The notes beneath the pieces are model-generated. The model was given only the letters and a program-made list of their open reading frames with translations. It had not been told where the DNA came from and ran no database searches. A stretch of 22,463 nucleotides of DNA, taken from NCBI GenBank assembly GCA_040880545.1, contig JBBDIE010000114.1:1-22463 (forward strand). The letters run 5' to 3'. The position numbers and the translations under genes were made by a program. The stretch comes from M55B112 sp040880545 (GTDB lineage Bacteria > Bacteroidota > Bacteroidia > Bacteroidales > GCA-2748055). Each line of letters opens with the position of its first letter. Positions within the stretch are counted from its first letter, which is position 1. Shown piece by piece: positions 1 through 7,437 of this stretch.

Positions 1-289
1 ACTTAAACAAAGAATTAACGGTATTAACTGGTCTTAATAAGCTCCAATAATTTAATTATCTGAAAAAGCGAATCGACATTGCTAAGGTTCGCTTTTTTTG
101 CCAAGAAAAAACAGAAACAGGACGCAGAGAAGGGCATTAATAGGGGGATTGAAGAGTATTTGAATTAAATCCGCTTTTGATAGTCCCAACTTTCAAGCAG
201 GAAGTCAGATAACGCTATTGCAGGTAGTGTAAAGAATTTTGCGTAAACGTTGCGTAGCTGCCTAATGGTATTAGCACTCACCCTCCTGT
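1..289. other. Intergenic, left edge
   Basis: No convincing complete gene is visible. A short plus-strand open frame ends at the TAA at 166-168, and its last residues (KGINRGIEEYLN) look protein-like, but the frame opens only at 64 and its first part overlaps the hairpin at 63-99. It could be the tail of a decayed gene or chance. A small CTAAT/ATTAG palindrome lies near 263-275. Confidence 0.4.
63..99 (+). terminator. Rho-independent terminator-like hairpin
   Basis: A 10-bp perfect stem (AAAAAGCGAA at 63-72, TTCGCTTTTT at 88-97) encloses a 15-nt loop. A run of seven T ends the plus-strand side, and the matching A run means it could act in both directions. It may end a transcript entering from the left of the window. 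The minus-strand gene at 290 is about 190 bp away, so a role for that gene is less certain. Confidence 0.6.
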
Positions 290-1786
290 CTACCTGGCGT
301 TAATCACAATCTTCTTAGAAATTGTTGAGTTTTTGAGCCTTATCTTTAGAATATATAATCCATCCCTCATATCAGGAATAGTAAAAGACGTTGATTTAAT
401 ACCGGATAGATATATTTCTCCATCTAATCCAATTAAAGATACATCTTCAATTATCTTGTCATCAGGCAACGAAATATTAATGAGATTATTTACAGGATTA
501 GGATAGACAAGGATGTTATTATTTCGATAAATATTTATACCAAGTAACAGAGCATCATCCGTAAATGTACCAATAGTGACATTATCTTTCCTGTATGCAA
601 CTAATTTTCGTTCACTGTCCCATTCAAATCCCCGGTTTGTGAATGCAACATTTCCAAGACCTTCTTTGAATACATATTCCATTTCATCACAAAAGATAAG
701 ATCAATTCTTTGAAGTATTTTATTGATTGTATCCTTCATGCTGTAAAAATCAATTGATTCAAACGATCCTACAGTTTTTGAAATTAATTCATTTGTATCT
801 TTTGATACTACCAGTTTTGTATATTGATAGATGTCGTTACATAGGGGATCATTTTCAAGATAATCCTCTACATGAATTAGTTGATTATTATACCCATTGG
901 TCGGATGGTCTGAATTATAAATAAATGACCAGGTTCTGGTAAATGTTTCACGTCTGACAAAAGAATCATCATCCCAAAATTCCCTGGGAAGTTCTTTATC
1001 ATGTGTAAATTTCAAGCCATGGATCTGATATAGAATGGTATCACCAAACTGTTCTTTTGAATCAATATATATTTTTTCAATATAAGATTTAGTAGTACTC
1101 TCTACACTCCAATATTCACCATGATATTCAAAAACATCGCCACCTGAAAAATTGAAAAAACTGAAAAAATCCGGTAAAGATTTTCCAATCATATCATCGA
1201 TCCCCACAAGATGATAGGTATTTGTCTCATAGACCGGATCAAATCTTATCAAACCATAATTCTTCGATAAAAGGATGGTATCATTTGTTGATAATACAAT
1301 GGTTTTTATGGAATCTTCCTGATCGAGAAATGAAGCTTTTCTTATATCCTTAATTATAGCAGTAATCGCATTTATTGAATCAAAAATCCACTGGTCGTTT
1401 AAGCCAGCAAGATGTTTAATTAAAAAATAATCGGGAGATCTGAATTGAAATGTCGAATCATCTTTAATTACAATACTTTGTAAAAACTGGGGGTAATCGT
1501 AGTATGCGTTTTTGAGATATGGAAAATCTGCATTGGTACACGTATCACAATCAGTTACGATACGGTTTAAGAAATAGTTCCATTCATTTCCATCCTTCTG
1601 TATTGAATCAACCAGGACAGAAGTAGATGGCACATCAGAATTATTTGTGCCATAATTATAGGTATATTCAGGATTGATTACCTGCCATTCCTGAGCATTG
1701 CAATCAGGTTGCAGAAAAATTAATGTTGCTATTGAAAATAAGATGGATCTTATAATTTGAGGCGTTTTGTTGAAATGCTGAATCAT
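290..1786 (-). CDS. Secreted protein with T9SS type A sorting domain
   Basis: This 498-aa protein is predicted to be exported by Sec and then passed through the type IX secretion system. A hydrophobic signal segment lies at about residues 13-31 (SILFSIATLIFLQPDCNAQ), with likely cleavage near Ala-Gln. The last 75 or so residues form a typical Por/T9SS C-terminal domain: a YPNPV motif, then short beta strands, then GLYILKI and a final KKIVI. The central ~400 residues show no catalytic motif I recognise. They are rich in Asp, Ser and aromatic residues and include a CDTC pair near residue 80. The ATG is at 1784-1786. It stands alone; the next gene on this strand (fic) is upstream with about 160 bp between. 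The substrate or role is unknown. Confidence 0.8.
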   Translation of the reverse strand: MIQHFNKTPQIIRSILFSIATLIFLQPDCNAQEWQVINPEYTYNYGTNNSDVPSTSVLVDSIQKDGNEWNYFLNRIVTDCDTCTNADFPYLKNAYYDYPQFLQSIVIKDDSTFQFRSPDYFLIKHLAGLNDQWIFDSINAITAIIKDIRKASFLDQEDSIKTIVLSTNDTILLSKNYGLIRFDPVYETNTYHLVGIDDMIGKSLPDFFSFFNFSGGDVFEYHGEYWSVESTTKSYIEKIYIDSKEQFGDTILYQIHGLKFTHDKELPREFWDDDSFVRRETFTRTWSFIYNSDHPTNGYNNQLIHVEDYLENDPLCNDIYQYTKLVVSKDTNELISKTVGSFESIDFYSMKDTINKILQRIDLIFCDEMEYVFKEGLGNVAFTNRGFEWDSERKLVAYRKDNVTIGTFTDDALLLGINIYRNNNILVYPNPVNNLINISLPDDKIIEDVSLIGLDGEIYLSGIKSTSFTIPDMRDGLYILKIRLKNSTISKKIVINAR

Positions 1787-1804
1787 GGTCTACGTTTGAC
1801 AGAA

Positions 1805-1952
1805 TTAAAAATAGCTTAATATAAGATCCCTCCGGAAATTCCCTGCCTCACATTCAGCAGCCAGCTCCTTGTTTATGTCTGGGATGATGCGGGCGTTCAT
1901 CTGCTCAACGGTTATGCTGATGGGGTGGATCTCCCCTTCCTTTCTTAGACAT
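1805..1952 (-). pseudogene. Possible tiny gene relic overlapping the fic stop
   Basis: Just past the fic stop, the minus strand has a 45-codon open frame ending in TAA at 1805-1807. Its composition looks protein-like (it includes IHPISITVEQMNARIIPDIN and NFRRDLILSYF). It lacks a start in its own frame. An ATG in the neighbouring frame at 1950-1952 overlaps the fic stop and begins MSKKGRG; one single-base shift would join the two into a protein of about 49 residues. This suggests a small gene translationally coupled to fic, now frameshifted. I do not recognise the family, and chance openness is possible at this length. Confidence 0.35.
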
Positions 1953-2832
1953 TTTCTTCGTAGTAATACGAATAGTCAATTCCTTTCATAAATATTTCGC
2001 GGTCGTTGATTTTGTTGGTTAAATTATTTTTCAACAGTTTTTTTAAAAGCTTGCTGTTTGTTGGGCTTTGCATCATTACGTTCATATAATCTCTTTTGCC
2101 AATTTTACTCCAATCTACACATTTTTTTAGGCGTTTTTTCAATATCAAATCCAACCATATTCGGGTAGTCCTGCCGTTTCCTTCCATAAACGGGTGTGCA
2201 ATATTCATCTCTACATATTTATTCACGATTTCGTCAAATGTAGTTTCGGGCATTGCTTCTATTTGCTTTAATGTTTCGCCCAAAAAGCGTGATACAGCAA
2301 ATTGAAAACCGTCTTTTGAAATGTTTTTTTGCCTGATTTGCCCTGCAAAATCATACAATCCGCCAAACAAATATGCGTGAATTTGTTGCAAGCCTTTGGT
2401 TGTGCCAACTTCAATATTGTTGATAAACGAACTTTCAAACAAGGCATATGCTTTTGTTTTACTTTTTCCGTCTATGCTCTCATCACTGAAAGTAAACCAC
2501 TCAATAAAACGGTTTGCTTTTTTGCCAGGAAACTCTTTGCCCAATGCAATAATGCCGTTGTGATCCAATGCATCGGCTAAACGCTTCTTGCCGTCTGGTG
2601 CAAGAAATTTCAACTGGGTAGTAGCACTAACCACTTGGCTGTCTTCTTTCTTCAACCTGGCTTTTAAGTATTTCCAATAGTTGCGGGTTTTGGTATAGTC
2701 GCTTTGGTCGGTAAGCACGGCAACAATATCCAACACCGAAAACCACCACTTAGCATTTTCTTCGTCCCAAACGGCACGCACTTCGCGGTCGTCAAAAAAA
2801 CGTATGGATATTTTAGCCTCAGAAGGTTTCAT
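1945..2832 (-). CDS. Fic family protein with phage antirepressor-like N-terminal domain
   Basis: This is a 295-aa protein. Residues 1-112 resemble the Bro-N/antirepressor type of DNA-binding domain (WWFSVLDIVAVLTD, then WKYLKARLKKE, then NGIIALGKEFPGKKANRFIEWF). Residues 125-260 form the Fic fold: LYDFAGQIR at 159-167 is the flap region, and HPFMEGNGRTTR at 213-224 is a complete catalytic motif. Fic enzymes usually transfer AMP from ATP to a protein hydroxyl, and all motif residues are present here. The C-terminus has SYYYEEN (288-294), close to the class III inhibitory motif (S/T)xxxE(G/N), so the protein may restrain itself. The ATG at 2830-2832 lies next to a promoter box, giving almost no leader. 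It could act as a toxin or regulator; the target is unknown. Confidence 0.85.
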   Translation of the reverse strand: MKPSEAKISIRFFDDREVRAVWDEENAKWWFSVLDIVAVLTDQSDYTKTRNYWKYLKARLKKEDSQVVSATTQLKFLAPDGKKRLADALDHNGIIALGKEFPGKKANRFIEWFTFSDESIDGKSKTKAYALFESSFINNIEVGTTKGLQQIHAYLFGGLYDFAGQIRQKNISKDGFQFAVSRFLGETLKQIEAMPETTFDEIVNKYVEMNIAHPFMEGNGRTTRIWLDLILKKRLKKCVDWSKIGKRDYMNVMMQSPTNSKLLKKLLKNNLTNKINDREIFMKGIDYSYYYEENV

Positions 2833-2836
2833 ACAT

Positions 2837-2844
2837 CAAATATA
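2837..2844 (-). promoter_or_regulatory. Bacteroidota -7 box of fic
   Basis: On the minus strand this reads TATATTTG, a perfect TAnnTTTG match. Its last base is 5 nt before the A of the fic ATG, so transcription would begin at or next to the start codon and the mRNA would be leaderless or nearly so. No clear TTG -33 box is seen at the usual distance. Confidence 0.5.
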
Positions 2845-3052
2845 AGCAAAAAGTACCCTATATTGAGATGTATGTCTGCATGACTATTGCTCGAAAAATC
2901 TCCTTTTTATATTAGTCAATATTTGCAATATTTAGGAGTAGCTCCATAATAATTTCGGTAGATTCTTCAGTTGCGTTGTATGGCAAAGCACTTTCAATGC
3001 CTTCCGTTAAACCTTCATTTTTCAACAGGCTGACACATTCTTCTTTTAAATA

Positions 3053-3249
3053 GTGCTTGAAAGAAAACTAAGTCTTTTTGCCGGTGGCTAGTAAGAAGAC
3101 TTCATTTTCAAGGCTTGCGAAGTCTGAAAATGAGGAGTTTACTAATCGTAAATGACGAGTTTTCAGACAAGCGTAACGCAGAACCTTTAGCTCACGAACA
3201 CAAATAAAATAAACACTCTGTGAGTAAAATGGAGTTTTCTTGCAGCCAC
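3053..3249. mobile_element. 197-bp MITE-like element with TIRs and 6-bp target duplication
   Basis: The ends are imperfect inverted repeats: GTGCTTGAAAGAAAAC at 3053-3068, and GTGGCTGCAAGAAAAC on the other strand at 3249-3234 (13 of 16 match). Both sides are flanked by TAAATA (3047-3052 and 3250-3255), the expected target-site duplication. The interior has no coding sequence but is dense in short palindromes, and variants of AAACTC(C/G)TCATTT recur in it. The host gene reads through in frame when the element and one TAAATA copy are removed. This fits a non-autonomous element moved by a transposase elsewhere. I cannot assign the IS family. Confidence 0.75.
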
Positions 3250-3435
3250 TAAATATGTTTTAACAGTTTCTTTGGATGCTTTAATGTTATCAAGAAGTTC
3301 AGAACAATTGTCTAATATATAAATGATATCTTCAAAATCATGGCTTTGCCGCAAGTCTGTTCCTCCTCTTCTTTTATGGGCTTCAAACTTTGCCGCCAAA
3401 TAATATGCTGCAGGGAATACAAATATTTCTGTGTC

Positions 3436-4068
3436 GTAATTTTCAATGAGTTCTTTAATCTGGTTTTTCATGTAGGTTATATACTGCTGCTTTTTACCGG
3501 TTTTCATTCGCACATTTGACCAGCGGGCGGCATTTGAATTATCTAAGTTTCTCTCCTGTGATGGGTGATGCCAATCGATAATGCTGTAATATGTGCCAAA
3601 GTGGATGTCGTATTTGCGACAGGCATCTGCCAGTTCTTTTATAATATCACGCTTAAAAGGTGTGTTTGCTATGTCAAAATCGGTGTACTTACTATCCCAT
3701 AAACAAAATCCTTCGTGATGCTTTGTTGTAACAACAAGATATTTCATTCCTGCTTTTTTTGCTGTTGAAACAATTAAATCGGCATCAAATTCAGTGGGAT
3801 TGAATGTATGTGTTAACATAGCATATTCTTGTGGCGTAATATCGGCATGCGCTTGTATCCATTCGGCATACTCTTTAATAGTGTCCCCTTGCCAGACTCC
3901 CCCAAGTTGACTGTACAGACCAAAATGTATGAACATACCGTATTTAGCATCGGTAAACCATTTCATGCGCCGGGCGGAATCTTCGTTAGATTCTTCAAGA
4001 TAGTTCTTCTGACAATTTGCTGTGGTTGTACTAAGTATCAGCACAAAAACCAGTAATAGATTTTTCAT
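3436..4068 (-). pseudogene. GH29 alpha-L-fucosidase, 5' fragment
   Basis: The frame opens with a signal peptide (MKNLLLVFVLILSTTTANCQ). It continues through clear GH29 N-terminal motifs: WFTDAKYGMFIHFGLYSQ, then YLVVTTKHHEGFCLWDS, then HFGTYYSIIDWHHP. GH29 enzymes hydrolyse terminal alpha-L-fucose with an Asp nucleophile in a WFDG-like motif following the ELLxNY segment. Here the homology ends at KELIENYDTEI (around residue 215) and runs directly in frame into AbiEii-like sequence, so the nucleophile and everything after it are absent. The full enzyme would be over 400 residues. The start is the ATG at 4066-4068; the TTG two codons upstream is unlikely. It keeps a promoter-like box upstream, so a secreted 293-aa chimera could still be made but should be inactive. 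Confidence 0.75.
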
Positions 4069-4111
4069 TTTCAATAATTTATTGTAGTGTTTCTAATTCC
4101 AATTCTTTTAT

Positions 4112-4119
4112 TAAATATA
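4112..4119 (-). promoter_or_regulatory. -7 box ahead of the GH29 fragment
   Basis: On the minus strand this reads TATATTTA, one base off TAnnTTTG, 43 bp upstream of the ATG at 4068. It lies between the antitoxin stop and the GH29 start and may have moved in with the GH29 5' end. Confidence 0.4.
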
Positions 4120-4144
4120 AGTTTCTTTTCTGATTTCATTATAG

Positions 4145-4660
4145 CTAAGCATCGGTATAGATCTTTAACATTTTCTTTACTCTTTTTTCCAACGCACTGC
4201 TCCCGGCCTCCTCCAGGTATTGAAGCAGACGGTCGACATTCAGCTGGCCGCGCAGCACCGGTTCATTAAAACGCAACGCTGAGATCGCCTTTATTGTATT
4301 GTAACCGGTCCGTCAATAGAAGAAATCCATGATCGCCTTTTCCAGCTCCGCAATTTTTATCTTTCTTGCATAACCATCGGTTTCCAACAGCTGGTAGCCT
4401 TTAAACATTGTAGTTTTGACAGATACGTATGTATAAAAATGATCCGTCATAGTGATTCGCAACGGCCGATTCGTGGAAACAGAGGTTGTCATGAAAACAC
4501 CTTCCGGGATCACATCATAATGATCGAGTGCCGTTTCGAGGCTGATGTATGAGGGAGCATGAACCAGGTTTGCAATGATCCAGGTACTGTAGGGTTCATT
4601 CAAAAATTCGGAACAGAAGCTGCAATGATCGTGGCAGCTGAAGTGAGATGCTGGACTCAT
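4145..4660 (-). pseudogene. AbiEi-like (type IV) antitoxin, 5'-truncated and nonsense-interrupted
   Basis: The minus strand encodes the central part of an AbiEi family transcriptional regulator/antitoxin: EPYSTWIIANLVHAPSYISL, then ALDHYDVIPEGVFMTTSVST, then YTYVSVKTTMFKGY, then AELEKAIMDFFY. A TGA at 4313-4315 stops the frame. Beyond it the same frame continues for 55 codons to the TAG at 4145-4147 with a normal AbiEi-like tail (LRFNEPVLRGQLNVDRLLQY, then EKRVKKMLKIYTDA). One base change, for example TTA to TGA, would explain this. Upstream of about 4610 the sequence no longer resembles the family, and the N-terminal winged-helix region (roughly 50 residues) is missing. AbiEi normally represses and neutralises the AbiEii gene directly downstream, which is also broken here. 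Confidence 0.7.
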
Positions 4661-5083
4661 CGTTCGGGAGTAGCGATCCCAGTTAAAACGTTAAAATATG
4701 CCGGCGTGGTCGGACGGCACGGGTGATCAGGCAGGAGATGTGGCTTACTCGCCCCCTTTAAAAAAGTGATATCAGGCAGCGTGTCATACTTAAATAACCC
4801 AAATCCCACTCCGGGTAAATGGCTAACGTACCACCCGACCCCGGAGGCGGTCGAACTCAATAATCTCAACTGGTATTCATCGTAAGAGCCCTTTTTCTTA
4901 ACCACAGAGGACACAGAGAGCAAGCTTGCATTATGGACAAACACTTAGCTTATTCAATTTACTTTTTTTCATCCTCTATTCCCTGGTATTTAGTGAATGT
5001 ATACCTTGTTCTTTTAGTCTGTCAGGATGTTCTTTCATTACTTTAACTTTCCGGCTTTCCATTACAGCATACATCGTGTTCGC
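4661..5083. other. Intergenic, decayed sequence
   Basis: No gene can be supported here. A 95-codon minus-strand frame (4657-4944) has no recognisable motif and looks accidental. The stretch TAACCACAGAGGACACAGAG at 4899-4918 resembles a phrase I have seen repeated between genes in many environmental bacteria and may mark a mobile boundary; this is from memory only. The missing 5' end of the antitoxin gene should have lain at the left of this stretch. Confidence 0.4.
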
Positions 5084-6736
5084 CTATTGCGTAACCACCT
5101 TCACATTCCTGAACATGAACGGATTGTCGCTGAGCCTCGTTTCCTTGCCACTGGCGGTGGTCACATTCCTGAGGATTACTTCCCTGGTAATGATATATGG
5201 AAACTTCTCCCGGAAGGAATCGTCGGTCATCTGTGGATTGAAATTTGAAAATATGGCCGGACCCTGGTAATCATCCGGGTGATTAGAGTCATCGATATGG
5301 AGGTTTTCGATGGTGATCCGTTCAGGCATATAGCAGGTATAGCCGAAATTGTGCTGCCCGGAATTGTACCCGTTGATCAGGCTGGCACTTACTTGTCTGC
5401 CTCCCGAAGGGACAAAAACAGAGTTGCGGATAATGAATTCTCCCTGCCAGGTGCTGCCGTAGTCAGTACGCAGGTTGATAAGGCCCCTTCCCCGGATGGT
5501 ACAGTTCTCCACGGTAAAGGTCCCCGTGCCAATGGCATTGATCCCCATGTGCCCCAGGGTCGAATTACGGATGGTGGCATTGGCTACCCCCATGTGCGCA
5601 TCGAACCGGGAAAGGGTGCAGTTATCAAATAACAAATTCTTGCTGTAGTTGGACCCCATGATGCCCCAGTAGGTGTGGTCATCGATGTCGTTGGTCTGGC
5701 TGCAGTTGATGAACGAAACATGGAGGGCACGATTAACCAACAGGTCGTAGGAACCCATGGATACAGGTTCCCCCGCCGATCCGATGGTACGGTAGGTTTT
5801 ATGGCCGGTCAAAACGGTGTTTTGAACCGTCACATAGGCACAGTCGCTAATACTGATGAAGCCCCCATAGGGTGCACCATGGTCACCTTCACCGGTAACA
5901 TGGTGTTCCAGTCCGTCAACAACCACATGGGACCGCCTGATGGCTATGTTCCGGCTGTAGTAGGTATACCTGGATTCAGCATTATTGGCAATGGTGGTGA
6001 ATCGTCCCCCGGTAATTTTCAGCGTATCATCATCCACAGGGATGGCAGTGATATCTGTGACCATGTCAAAGTCCCAGATGACCGGTGCGTTCATATCCAC
6101 ATACCCTTCGCGATCAACAACAATGATATCTGTTTGCGCAGCGCCGCTGTTCTGGTTGAGCCCATAGCGGATATATCGCCTGACATTGGCATTGGTAACC
6201 GTAATCAGGCAGGTACCGGGCAGGGTGATATCTATTTTCTCCTGGTCCCTTTTAAGTGATGATATCCCGTTGGGTTTGAATGGCTGCATACCGGACCTGA
6301 CCGAAAAAACCGGCGTATGACGATTTTCAACTTCCCTATCGTCGATGATAAAGTTCGCTGTTCCGAAATCAGTGTCTGTCTGAATAACAGCTGTGCGCTC
6401 TTTCCCGCTGATGTAATAAGCAGCGCCGTTGTCGGTCCTCACAGGCAGCCGGTGCAGATTGGCAAAAGCATGTGTTGCAGCGATCGCGTCGATATCATCT
6501 GTTATACCATCGCCCAGAGCACCGAAATCGCTGTAGTTCACGAGCCCGGAGGCTTTGATTTTGCGGACCTCTCGTGGGGATACGTTGACATGCAATAGGC
6601 CATTTTCATCCGAATGTACACTGGTTTTCTGCCCAAGGGAGGTGATCACTACATCTTCACGCGGGTCGCTGTCCTGTCCCTCTGCAGCAATGATGCCGAT
6701 GAGCAGGAAGAGCGATATGAGTATCTGTTTTTTCAT
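5084..6736 (-). CDS. Secreted right-handed beta-helix (pectate lyase superfamily) protein
   Basis: This 550-aa protein begins with a Sec signal peptide (MKKQILISLFLLIGIIAAEGQ). At about residues 67-83 it carries YSDFGALGDGITDDIDAI, the entry motif of Pectate_lyase_3/GH28-like beta helices. From about residue 240 onward it has many short rungs of the form VTVQNTVLTGHKT, LLFDNCTLSRFDAH, FTVENCTIRGRG and FIIRNSVFVPSGG, the stacked-coil pattern of a parallel beta helix. A carbohydrate-active role on an acidic or decorated polysaccharide is likely, but I cannot name the substrate or the catalytic residues. There is no T9SS sorting domain, so the periplasm or outer surface is the probable site. The start codon ATG is 6734-6736. 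It is not clearly part of an operon. Its neighbours are decayed toxin-antitoxin and GH29 sequence. Confidence 0.8.
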   Translation of the reverse strand: MKKQILISLFLLIGIIAAEGQDSDPREDVVITSLGQKTSVHSDENGLLHVNVSPREVRKIKASGLVNYSDFGALGDGITDDIDAIAATHAFANLHRLPVRTDNGAAYYISGKERTAVIQTDTDFGTANFIIDDREVENRHTPVFSVRSGMQPFKPNGISSLKRDQEKIDITLPGTCLITVTNANVRRYIRYGLNQNSGAAQTDIIVVDREGYVDMNAPVIWDFDMVTDITAIPVDDDTLKITGGRFTTIANNAESRYTYYSRNIAIRRSHVVVDGLEHHVTGEGDHGAPYGGFISISDCAYVTVQNTVLTGHKTYRTIGSAGEPVSMGSYDLLVNRALHVSFINCSQTNDIDDHTYWGIMGSNYSKNLLFDNCTLSRFDAHMGVANATIRNSTLGHMGINAIGTGTFTVENCTIRGRGLINLRTDYGSTWQGEFIIRNSVFVPSGGRQVSASLINGYNSGQHNFGYTCYMPERITIENLHIDDSNHPDDYQGPAIFSNFNPQMTDDSFREKFPYIITREVILRNVTTASGKETRLSDNPFMFRNVKVVTQ

Positions 6737-6745
6737 AGTTCAGCT

Positions 6746-6753
6746 TAAATATA
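6746..6753 (-). promoter_or_regulatory. -7 box of the beta-helix gene
   Basis: Reads TATATTTA on the minus strand, 9 bp upstream of the ATG. This is a 7-of-8 match to the Bacteroidota element. No TTG is found at the ideal spacing. Confidence 0.35.
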
Positions 6754-6886
6754 AGTAATATTGCTGTACGTATTGACCTCGCCTTCCTGGGCTGCGCGAT
6801 TAGTGAAGCCATTTATCAAGATACAGCATCAATGAAGAGCCGCATTCAGGACATGAGATTAACCGTTATTCAACCTTTCGCATATT

Positions 6887-6921
6887 GCATTTCGCAATCT
6901 GCATTTCGCATGTTGCGAAAT
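6887..6921. repeat. Tandem and inverted GCATTTCGCA repeats
   Basis: GCATTTCGCA occurs at 6887-6896 and again at 6901-6910, followed by the inverted TTGCGAAAT at 6913-6921. The inverted copy covers the -33 element of the promoter at 6913-6942. The arrangement looks like an operator for a repressor of the now truncated gene downstream. Confidence 0.4.
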
Positions 6922-6942
6922 ATAAGATAAAAACTATTTTTG
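6913..6942 (+). promoter_or_regulatory. Bacteroidota promoter (TTG-N19-TATTTTTG)
   Basis: TTG at 6913-6915 and TATTTTTG at 6935-6942 are separated by 19 bp, the expected geometry for the primary sigma factor of Bacteroidota. The first ATG downstream is at 6956-6958 and begins MNPLERSN in a frame that stops after 15 codons. The promoter probably belonged to the ATPase gene whose 3' end follows. Confidence 0.6.
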
Positions 6943-6945
6943 TAA

Positions 6946-7437
6946 AAAAGAGTTTATGAATCCATTGGAAAGATCGAACCGAGTGTCTACTACAAATTCA
7001 TAACCGGACAGTTCAAAAAAGCGAAAAGGGAAGTGAATGCTGAGATTGTATATCACATTCTTGAGATTTCCCATCTGCATACATATTATGTTCAGGCAGT
7101 AGCCAACTTCCTTTATAGTCAGGAAACAACACCCTTAAGCATTGCAGAATTTGATCTGTTATACAAAGAATTCATTCTCGAGAAAAGTGTTTTTTACAGT
7201 GAGTTGCCGGAAAGGTTAACAAAACAACAATTCTCTGTTTTAAAAGGAATCGCAAAATCGGGCGTTGTGGAAAATCCAACTTCTGTAGATTTCATGGAGC
7301 TCTCAAAAACACGGAGTCCCAGCAGTATGTACAGGATAATAAACTCACTGTTGGATAAACAGCTGATTATTCGGGAAGAAGGCAAACTAAGGATGTATGA
7401 TGTATTTCTGGAGCACTACCTGAGATTTGCCTTGTAG
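6946..7437 (+). pseudogene. AAA family ATPase, C-terminal fragment
   Basis: From the stop at 6943-6945 the frame is open to 7437 and encodes KIEPSVYYKFITGQFKKAKR, then HILEISHLHTYYVQAVANFL, then VLKGIAKSG, then SPSSMYRIINSLLDKQLI. This matches the lid and winged-helix C-terminal part of AAA ATPases that typically begin MNPF. Walker A, Walker B and sensor motifs are all absent. A GTG at 7033 could start a 134-aa protein, but the homology begins upstream of it. The ATG at 6956 (MNPLERSN, other frame) sits where the original start would be, so an internal deletion joining start and tail out of frame is the simplest reading. Non-functional as an ATPase. Confidence 0.65.

Larger units (their letters stand above)
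2912..4152 (-). pseudogene. AbiEii-type nucleotidyltransferase toxin, destroyed (both ends remain)
   Basis: The C-terminal end is recognisable on the minus strand from about 3436: VFPAAYYLAAKFEAHKRRGG, then a DLRQSHDFEDIIYILD stretch, then KETVKTYL. These are typical of the AbiEii/AbiGii nucleotidyltransferase family. The frame breaks at 3249 on a MITE-like insertion and resumes at 3046 with KEECVSLLKNEG, ending at the TAA at 2912-2914. Removing the element plus one target copy rejoins the frame exactly (TYL-KEEC). The 5' end may survive at 4152, where an ATG overlaps the antitoxin stop and reads MLSYNEIRKE before hitting a stop. The nucleotidyltransferase core is missing; the start of a GH29 gene lies in its place. 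The toxin cannot be functional. The 3' identification is fairly firm, the 5' one tentative. Confidence 0.65.

Noticed and set aside
3053..3249. Integron attC site or riboswitch as explanation of the hairpins
   Set aside because: The terminal repeats, the flanking 6-bp duplication and the restored frame fit a transposable element much better.
4657..4944. 95-codon minus-strand frame
   Set aside because: No recognisable motif, odd composition, and it lies where the antitoxin 5' end has decayed; most likely accidental.
5279..6259. Long plus-strand frames opposite the beta-helix gene (117 and 194 codons)
   Set aside because: They are antisense shadows; the minus-strand frame has a signal peptide and clear beta-helix rungs.
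6880..6925. CRISPR-like short repeats (GCATTTCGCA)
   Set aside because: Only two direct copies and one inverted copy, with 4-bp spacing; this fits an operator, not an array.
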